DNA from: an uncultured Flavobacteriales bacterium
GTDB lineage: Bacteria; Bacteroidota; Bacteroidia; Flavobacteriales_G; Salibacteraceae
Length of the DNA stretch: 64,000 nucleotides
NCBI GenBank assembly: GCA_943788145.1
Contig: CALSPD010000013.1
Span: 124,001-188,000 of the forward strand
Direction of reading: 5' to 3'
Positions 59,123-64,000 of this stretch are shown in pieces. The first letter of the stretch is position 1. Each line of letters begins with the position of its first letter. The notes beneath the pieces are model-generated. The model searched no databases, was not told where the DNA came from, and was given only the letters and a program-made list of their open reading frames with translations. Made by a program: the position numbers and the translations under genes.

Positions 59123-60244
59123 TTAATCCAACATTAGGGCGCGGATTAAGTGATCGGCCACTAACCATTTTTCTGGATGGATTGCGACATTGCTACCACT
59201 GCATTGAATGACTTCGGATTGAGTTCTTGTTATCTGCTCGATGTTCCTTAAAATTTCTTCTTGAGCAGAAGTTTCCCATGTACCAAAATTGAATCCATCT
59301 TTTCGCCTTAGCCCCGTTATGATTTCTTCGTTGTATCGATCGCGAACGGTTAAAACTTCAAAATCAAAATTCGGGTCATTTGTTTTTATGCCCTTGATGT
59401 AGAGAGCGTTGTTCGAGACATTCCAAGACCTTTTTTGATTTCCATCAAACGAATGGGCTGCAGGACCAATTCCCAGGTATTTTTTTCCGCTCCAATAATT
59501 TTGATTATGCTGTGCAAGGTGCCCTGGTCGCGCAAAATTTGATATTTCATAATGCATAAAATTTGCTTCTTCAAGCCGTTGGTGTAAATAGAGGAATTCC
59601 TGCTCTATCTCCTCATCTGACTTTTCGTTAAAAAGTCCAGTTCTTATTTGATACGCCATAGCAGTTTTTGGCTCAATAGTGAGGCAATAAGCACTGATGT
59701 GATCTGTGCCGAGTTTTATTGCCGCTTCGATGTTGCTTTTCCATTCAGCAAATGATTGATTCGGTATACCATAAATCAAATCAATCGTTAAATGTTCGAA
59801 GCCAGCATCGCGTGCTTTGGTAACGCATTGCTCAGCTTCGCGGGCATCATGCGCTCGATTCATGAGTTGCAGATCCCGATCAATGAAGGATTGAATACCA
59901 ATGCTCAAACGCGAAACGCCCAGTTTCTTCCAAAGAAGCAAGTTTTCGGAAGTGTGATCATCTGGGTTTGATTCGAAGGTGATTTCATTTATTTCGCTCA
60001 AATCAAAGGATTGGTGCAAAGAGTCGAAAATTTTTGAGAGGTTTCTCGAACTTAAAATGGAAGGAGATCCACCACCAAAATAGATGCTTAAGGGTGGTTG
60101 CTCTAAGTAAGCAGCGCGACTCGTTAATTCTAAGCAGATCGCTTCCACTAAGGCATCTTGCAGTTTTAAATTCGTTGAGAAATGAAAGTCGCAGTAGCTG
60201 CAGGCTTGCTTACAAAAAGGTATGTGGATGTAAATACCAGACAT
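59123..60244 (-). CDS. hemW: Radical SAM heme chaperone HemW
   Basis: A 373-residue cytoplasmic radical SAM protein. IHIPFCKQACSYCDFHF gives the CxxxCxxC cluster ligands (Cys11, 15, 18). SIYFGGGSPSIL is the GGxP-type SAM motif and VSRLSIGIQSF the following strand. C-terminal HemN-type features include YEISNFARPGHLAQHNQNYWSGKKYLGIGPAAHSF. HemW binds heme and inserts it into respiratory proteins; it is not the coproporphyrinogen oxidase HemN, whose N-terminus differs. It is divergent from ctaB and the oxidase genes, consistent with cytochrome maturation. A TAGGTTTG element lies 5 nt before its ATG. Confidence 0.94.
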   Translation of the reverse strand: MSGIYIHIPFCKQACSYCDFHFSTNLKLQDALVEAICLELTSRAAYLEQPPLSIYFGGGSPSILSSRNLSKIFDSLHQSFDLSEINEITFESNPDDHTSENLLLWKKLGVSRLSIGIQSFIDRDLQLMNRAHDAREAEQCVTKARDAGFEHLTIDLIYGIPNQSFAEWKSNIEAAIKLGTDHISAYCLTIEPKTAMAYQIRTGLFNEKSDEEIEQEFLYLHQRLEEANFMHYEISNFARPGHLAQHNQNYWSGKKYLGIGPAAHSFDGNQKRSWNVSNNALYIKGIKTNDPNFDFEVLTVRDRYNEEIITGLRRKDGFNFGTWETSAQEEILRNIEQITRTQSEVIQCSGSNVAIHPEKWLVADHLIRALMLD

Positions 60245-60249
60245 TGAGC

Positions 60250-60257
60250 CAAACCTA
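60250..60257 (-). promoter_or_regulatory. Candidate -7 element 5 nt before hemW
   Basis: Minus strand TAGGTTTG, a full TAnnTTTG match, ending 5 nt before the hemW ATG. There is no TTG at the canonical -33 spacing. It shares the short divergent region with the ctaB promoter candidate. Confidence 0.4.
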
Positions 60258-60303
60258 GTCGAAATTTAGAATAAGTCTAAGTTTATAAAACGTGCGGCTT
60301 GAA

Positions 60304-60311
60304 TACATTTG
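60304..60311 (+). promoter_or_regulatory. Candidate -7 element for the ctaB-oxidase genes
   Basis: TACATTTG matches TAnnTTTG and ends 11 nt before the ATG at 60323. It also lies inside the ORF-track extension that begins at TTG 60299, which argues against that earlier start. Confidence 0.4.
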
Positions 60312-60322
60312 CAAGCTCATTA

Positions 60323-61207
60323 ATGAAAGAAAACACAGCTTCCATAGCAATCTCTTTCCGAACGAAAATCGCTGATTATGCACAACTGACCAAGATGCGC
60401 TTAGCCTCATTGGTGGTTATCAGCGCATTGACAGGTTATTTCTTTGCTTACGATTTACACCAAGTCAGCCTGGTTGAAATTCTGTGGTTGGTTTTGGGTG
60501 GATTTTTAGTGACAGGTGCTTCCAATGCATACAACCAAGTGATTGAACGAGATCTTGATAAGTTGATGAACCGCACAGCATCACGGCCAATACCTGACGG
60601 TAGAATGGAAGTGACGGAGGCGTTAATCGTTGCCTCTCTTTGTGGATTTTTTGGCTTAATAATTTTATGGTTTGGGTTGAATCCCTTGAGCGGTATTTTG
60701 GGTGCATTGGCTTTATTTTTATATGTCGCTGTATACACTCCGCTGAAGCGCGTTGGACCGATAGCGGTTTTTGTAGGTGCCTTTCCAGGTGCGATTCCAC
60801 CTATGCTGGGTTATGTGGCAGCTACAGGTGAATTTGGGTTGATACCTGGAGTTTTATTTGCAACTCAGTTTATTTGGCAATTCCCACATTTCTGGGCCAT
60901 TGCCTGGAAGGCGGATGCGGATTATTCAAAAGCCGGATTTAAATTGCTTCCTACTTCACAAGGTAAAGGGCAAATTTCAGCCATGTATATTTTACTCTAC
61001 TCGGTTTTTTTAATTCCGATTAGTTTGTTTCCAATTGTCTTTACAGAAATGGATATGCTGCGATTGGTTTTAGTGTCAATTAGCGGAATCGCTTTTGCAT
61101 ATTATGCCCTAGTTTTATATCGAGAACGAACGGATAAAGCAGCTCTAAAACTAATGTTCGCATCTTTTGTTTACTTACCAGTTGTCCAGCTTTTATATTT
61201 AATCTAA
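60323..61207 (+). CDS. ctaB: Protoheme IX farnesyltransferase (heme O synthase)
   Basis: A UbiA-superfamily membrane enzyme of about 294 residues that attaches farnesyl diphosphate to heme B, giving heme O for haem-copper oxidases. The track start is a TTG at 60299; the ATG at 60323 (MKENTASIAISFRTKIADY) is preferred. Motifs are DYAQLTKMRLASLVVISALTGYFFA, the first Asp-rich site NQVIERDLDKLMNRTASRPIPDGRM, and the second DADYSKAGFKLLP after FIWQFPHFWAIAWK. About nine TM helices. It is followed 9 bp later by an oxidase subunit III gene. Confidence 0.95.
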   Translation: MKENTASIAISFRTKIADYAQLTKMRLASLVVISALTGYFFAYDLHQVSLVEILWLVLGGFLVTGASNAYNQVIERDLDKLMNRTASRPIPDGRMEVTEALIVASLCGFFGLIILWFGLNPLSGILGALALFLYVAVYTPLKRVGPIAVFVGAFPGAIPPMLGYVAATGEFGLIPGVLFATQFIWQFPHFWAIAWKADADYSKAGFKLLPTSQGKGQISAMYILLYSVFLIPISLFPIVFTEMDMLRLVLVSISGIAFAYYALVLYRERTDKAALKLMFASFVYLPVVQLLYLI

Positions 61208-61216
61208 TACTTAGAA

Positions 61217-61804
61217 ATGGCTTTTTCATACGCAACTCCAGACGAAGTTTTTGAGACGCATCAAAAGACTGCTCGGCCCATGATGTGGATCGGCATAGTA
61301 TCGTTTATCATGTTTTGGGCGGGCATTACAAGTGCTTATGTGATTCGACAATCTCAAGGCGATTGGCTCTATTTTGATGTCCCGAACATATTTTTTCAAA
61401 GCACGGCTATCATTATTTTGAGCAGCCTTACGATGGGCTTAGCCCAGTTTTTTGCTAGAAAGGATAAGCAATTGCTTACATCCTTATTGTTGCTCGCGAC
61501 TTTAACTTTAGGTATTGTATTTTCCGTATTTCAATACAAAGGTTTCCTTGAGCTCTTTGAATTGGGTGTTTATTGGACAGGACCTGGCAGCAATGCTTCG
61601 GGTCAATACTTTAATGTCATTGTTTGGGCCCACGTTGCTCATATACTAGTTGGAATTTTCGCATTAATTTTCACATCTGTTAAGGCAATTTTAAATAAGT
61701 ATTCATCTGAAAATCACATTGGTATAGATGTCGCAGCTATGTATTGGCATTTTCTTGGCATCCTTTGGGTTTACCTCATCGTGTTTTTAGTGTTTATTCG
61801 TTAA
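61217..61804 (+). CDS. Cytochrome c oxidase subunit III, first copy
   Basis: A 195-residue subunit III homologue with five TM helices. It begins HQKTARPMMWIGIVSFIMFWAGITSAYVIRQ, then IIILSSLTMGLAQFFARK, and ends in the family's WAHVAHILVGIFALIF and MYWHFLGILWVYLIVFLVFIR, where the His-rich motif preceding the last helix is conserved. It is shorter than the next copy because the first two helices of the canonical seven are missing. Subunit III stabilises the catalytic core of aa3/caa3-type oxidases in the inner membrane. Subunits I and II are not in the window. Confidence 0.9.
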   Translation: MAFSYATPDEVFETHQKTARPMMWIGIVSFIMFWAGITSAYVIRQSQGDWLYFDVPNIFFQSTAIIILSSLTMGLAQFFARKDKQLLTSLLLLATLTLGIVFSVFQYKGFLELFELGVYWTGPGSNASGQYFNVIVWAHVAHILVGIFALIFTSVKAILNKYSSENHIGIDVAAMYWHFLGILWVYLIVFLVFIR

Positions 61805-61845
61805 CATTGCATCCCAAATCCTATTAATAATCCTATCGATCTAAC

Positions 61846-62571
61846 ATGGCAGGAGAAGCAACACAAGTAATCGACCAAAAAGAACTCTGGGGAGGAGGTC
61901 GATCACCATTCAGCGTGAGTTACGGCAAATTAATGATGTGGTTCTTCCTCATCTCAGATGCCCTTAGCTTTGGTGGTTTCCTAACCGCACTCGGTTTTCA
62001 ACGACATCACCTTGCAAATGAGTGGCCCATTACAGAGCAAATTTTTACTCACTTTCCATTCACTCATGCGCACATTCCACTGCTTTATGTAGCGTTTATG
62101 ACCTTCATTCTGATCATTAGTTCCGTAACTATGGTATTGGCGGTTGAAGCGGGACATCGTATGGATAGAAAAGGCGTGATTAAGTGGATGGCGTTTACCG
62201 TTTTAGGTGGAGCTATTTTCCTTGGTTCTCAAGCGTGGGAATGGAAAACTTTTATTGCGGGTCCAGATGGTCTAATTGAGACTTGGGGTGATAACGCTAC
62301 CTTATTCAGAAATTTTTACGGTCAAGGCACTAGTGCTACAAATCCAGTCGAAGGCCCTCAACTTTACGCTAACTTCTTCTTTTTCATTACGGGCTTCCAC
62401 GGTACGCACGTGTTTAGTGGAGTAATATTGAATCTCTTGGTTTTGATCAGAGCTATTCAAGGCTGGTACGATAAGAGAGGTCATTATGAAATGGTCGAGA
62501 AAGTAGGTCTATATTGGCACTTTGTTGATCTTGTTTGGGTCTTTGTATTTACATTCTTTTACTTGGTTTAA
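61846..62571 (+). CDS. Cytochrome c oxidase subunit III, second copy
   Basis: A 241-residue subunit III with family features: GKLMMWFFLISDALSFGGFL at the first helix, FLGSQAWEWKTFI, FFFITGFHGTHVFSGVILNLLVL (heme-copper oxidase III signature) and KVGLYWHFVDLVWVFVFTFFYLV at the end. Tandem subunit III genes of different length are common in Bacteroidota alternative-complex/caa3 oxidase clusters. It is 41 bp after the first copy and 20 bp before the subunit IV gene. Confidence 0.93.
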   Translation: MAGEATQVIDQKELWGGGRSPFSVSYGKLMMWFFLISDALSFGGFLTALGFQRHHLANEWPITEQIFTHFPFTHAHIPLLYVAFMTFILIISSVTMVLAVEAGHRMDRKGVIKWMAFTVLGGAIFLGSQAWEWKTFIAGPDGLIETWGDNATLFRNFYGQGTSATNPVEGPQLYANFFFFITGFHGTHVFSGVILNLLVLIRAIQGWYDKRGHYEMVEKVGLYWHFVDLVWVFVFTFFYLV

Positions 62572-62591
62572 TCTCACTAACGACAACCTAA

Positions 62592-62978
62592 ATGGAAAGA
62601 GACGACATTATAGAATATTCACTTCACGCACATCATAGCGAAGAAGAAGGAAAGAAAATCCGAAAGAAGATTTTCGTTGTAACAGCCATACTTTCAATCA
62701 TTACAGCTGTTGAGGTAGCAATGGGTATGGTTTGGGGCAAAGCACACATCGATGTAAATGGCTCGGGCTGGTTGATGATTAAGATTGCATTTATTGTTTT
62801 AACCTTGGTGAAAGCTGGATACATTATTCTAGTATTCATGCATTTGGGCGATGAACGTAAAGGATTGAAATACACCATTCTCGTTCCTTATATCATATTC
62901 ATAGCTTATTTGTTCTTTATACTGTATGAAGAATCCACATTTATTGAATACATCAAAGGCATTGTGCACTGGGTTTAA
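62592..62978 (+). CDS. caa3-type cytochrome c oxidase subunit IV-like protein
   Basis: A 128-residue protein with three or four TM helices (about 27-45, 57-79, 95-115), starting with an acidic/His-rich segment HAHHSEEEGKKIRKKIF. IKIAFIVLTLVKAGYIILVFMHLGDERK is the characteristic subunit IV (COX4_pro/CyoD) motif. It assists CuB site assembly in terminal oxidases. It is 20 bp after subunit III and followed by a terminator-like hairpin before the SCO-like gene. Confidence 0.9.
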   Translation: MERDDIIEYSLHAHHSEEEGKKIRKKIFVVTAILSIITAVEVAMGMVWGKAHIDVNGSGWLMIKIAFIVLTLVKAGYIILVFMHLGDERKGLKYTILVPYIIFIAYLFFILYEESTFIEYIKGIVHWV

Positions 62979-62996
62979 TTCAGACTAGAGAAAATT

Positions 62997-63028
62997 AAGG
63001 AGGCCTTTGAACATCAAGGGCCTTTTTT
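62997..63028 (+). terminator. Probable intrinsic terminator after the subunit IV gene
   Basis: GGCCTT-TGAACATC-AAGG(G)CC followed by TTTTTT, with A-rich sequence before it. It lies 18 nt after the stop and 14 nt before the SCO-like gene, so it may be a partial (attenuating) terminator inside the respiratory gene string. Confidence 0.65.
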
Positions 63029-63042
63029 ATGTCTTATAGCAA

Positions 63043-63696
63043 ATGAAAAAAGGACTAATTCTTATCGCCATTCTTCTACTTCCATCCATCGTTTATTTGC
63101 TGTTTTCAATGGGAGAACATCATATGGCGCGATTAGGGTACTATGGGGGAATTGATTCCATTTCTGCTCAGGGAGACACCTTTTATAGCCCAATGACTTT
63201 TCCATCTTTAATCGGAGAAGATGGACTTGAGTTTTCTCTGAAGGAACATGAGGGGAAAATCGTTATGGTCCATCTTTTTTCGGGAGAATGCAATGACATA
63301 TGTAAGACTAACATAGCAACCATCAATAACTATTTGCATAAAACAGGGTTCAAGGATAAGTGGATTATTTTAAGCATATCGACTGATTCGGTTGCCAGCT
63401 CATTGCTTCAAGATATGGCTGAGAAGGATTTATATCCTGGAGATAATTGGTTTTACGCTTCTGTGCATAATTCGGAGTCAGGCAAGCAGTTTTTAGAAAA
63501 CTGTTTTATAAATACAGGTGAAGTCTCCGATCTTGATCAAATTTCAGAAACAAAAACATTGTTGTTTGATCAAAGCCTACACTTAAGAGGATTCTTCGAT
63601 CTTAAACTGCAAGACGACAATAAGAAAATGGAAGATGCGATAAACGTGCTTATCCAAGAGCCACATATTTCATGGAAGAAAAAGAAGAAAAAATGA
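63043..63696 (+). CDS. SCO1/SenC-like copper chaperone or thioredoxin-fold protein
   Basis: A 217-residue membrane-anchored thioredoxin-fold protein with an N-terminal TM segment (about 4-22). LFSGECNDICKTNIATINNYL contains the CxxxC pair (Cys83, Cys87) that binds copper in SCO proteins, and DKWIILSISTDS follows as in the family. At the place of the third ligand, usually His in V(D/T)H-(S/T), the sequence reads SETKTLLFD, so the conserved His appears absent. The C-terminus ends in a poly-lysine run (WKKKKKK). SCO proteins help build the CuA site of oxidase subunit II. Its stop overlaps the next gene as ATGA. Confidence 0.82.
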   Translation: MKKGLILIAILLLPSIVYLLFSMGEHHMARLGYYGGIDSISAQGDTFYSPMTFPSLIGEDGLEFSLKEHEGKIVMVHLFSGECNDICKTNIATINNYLHKTGFKDKWIILSISTDSVASSLLQDMAEKDLYPGDNWFYASVHNSESGKQFLENCFINTGEVSDLDQISETKTLLFDQSLHLRGFFDLKLQDDNKKMEDAINVLIQEPHISWKKKKKK

Positions 63697-64000
63697 AGGA
63701 TTATAGCAAGCTAATCTACGGAGTAGGTATTGTTTTAGCCATAGCGGTTGCTGTTATTTATGTGACCCCAAAAATGGATATGAGTGGTACTTGGATGGAT
63801 GTTTTGCCTGCCGTCAATGCCACCATTAACGCTTGTGTGAGTGTGCTTTTAATAATGGGATTGGTATTCATAAAAATGAAGAACATGGCAGCGCATCGGA
63901 TTTGTATGACAAGTAGCGTTTTATTGAGTGCGTTGTTTTTAATCAGTTATGTGGCCTATCACATTACCCACGAAAGCACGGTGTTTGGCGGGGAAGGAAC
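63693..64000 (+). CDS. DUF420 family membrane protein (partial, runs off the window)
   Basis: The N-terminal 102 residues of a polytopic membrane protein: KLIYGVGIVLAIAVAVIYVTPK, LPAVNATINACVSVLLIMGLVFIKMK, MTSSVLLSALFLISYVAYHITHE. The LPAVNA-LN-like segment and the H-x-x-x-M...H pattern are those of DUF420, a family found beside oxidase assembly genes. It starts at the ATG overlapping the SCO-like stop; an in-frame ATG at 63672 (MEEKEEKMKDY) is an alternative. Probably an oxidase assembly factor. Confidence 0.88.
   Translation, partial: MKDYSKLIYGVGIVLAIAVAVIYVTPKMDMSGTWMDVLPAVNATINACVSVLLIMGLVFIKMKNMAAHRICMTSSVLLSALFLISYVAYHITHESTVFGGEG

Noticed and set aside
60448-60800. Two minus-strand ORFs of 96 and 111 residues inside ctaB
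   Set aside because: ctaB motifs fix the coding frame here; both are shadows.

Overview
The window is a piece of a Bacteroidota chromosome, most likely from a free-living aerobic Flavobacteriales-type organism. Five secreted proteins end in type IX secretion (T9SS) type A sorting domains, and one small lipoprotein carries a gliding-motility-associated (CHU_C-like) fold. SprB-like and PKD repeats, TonB/PorV-type outer-membrane proteins, the long two-insert IspG and single-chain GcvP all fit this phylum. Several starts are preceded by the Bacteroidota -7 promoter element TAnnTTTG. Base composition is moderately AT-rich throughout. There is one tRNA gene, one complete insertion sequence, no rRNA, no CRISPR array and no prophage. 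No stretch longer than 300 bases lacks a gene.

Layout. (1) 1-926 (+): the tail of pdxJ overlapping an alpha/beta hydrolase. (2) 913-14940 (-): eight tightly packed, mostly overlapping genes. They encode a secreted FlgD-like protein, a secreted OB-fold/PKD protein, a lipoprotein, a TonB-dependent receptor, a PorV/PorQ-like barrel, a beta-propeller-like lipoprotein, a small barrel and a T9SS endonuclease I. This is my main candidate for an undescribed outer-membrane/secretion system, possibly linked to extracellular DNA. (3) 14996-22721 (-): an envelope-biogenesis operon running coaX, outer-membrane protein, TPR protein, lptC, small membrane protein, CorC/HlyC-type protein, PpiD. (4) 22743-25462 (+): tRNA-Phe with its own terminator, a histidine kinase and gpmI, closed by a bidirectional terminator. 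(5) 25480-33917 (-): two large T9SS proteins and gcvP. (6) 34045-40803: a membrane protein, a UbiA-like protein, a methyltransferase, hemL, a DinB-like protein, the CHU_C-like lipoprotein, a bile acid:Na+ symporter-family protein and an outer-membrane protein. (7) 41069-47571: an HTH regulator, then a lipoprotein/YfiT/glycosyltransferase operon, then a sensor histidine kinase gene split by an IS4-family element with clear inverted repeats and an 11-bp target duplication. (8) 47587-53676 (-): recG, two tandem paralogous membrane proteins, a Rossmann oxidoreductase and ispG. (9) 53832-55939 (+): a lipoprotein and a five-PKD T9SS protein. (10) 55975-60244 (-): an EamA transporter, DUF502, YjbR, Lrp-type, cyclase and hemW genes. 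(11) 60323-64000 (+): cytochrome oxidase assembly and subunit genes (ctaB, two subunit III genes, subunit IV, a SCO-like protein, DUF420), running off the window.

Functionally, hemL, hemW, ctaB and the oxidase cluster serve heme synthesis and aerobic respiration. coaX, gcvP, gpmI, pdxJ and ispG are core metabolism. lptC, ppiD, the TonB receptor, the PorV-like protein and the T9SS cargos reflect a large outer-membrane and secretion investment. Starts were moved from the ORF-track maximum wherever a signal peptide, conserved N-terminus or overlap argued for a downstream ATG.
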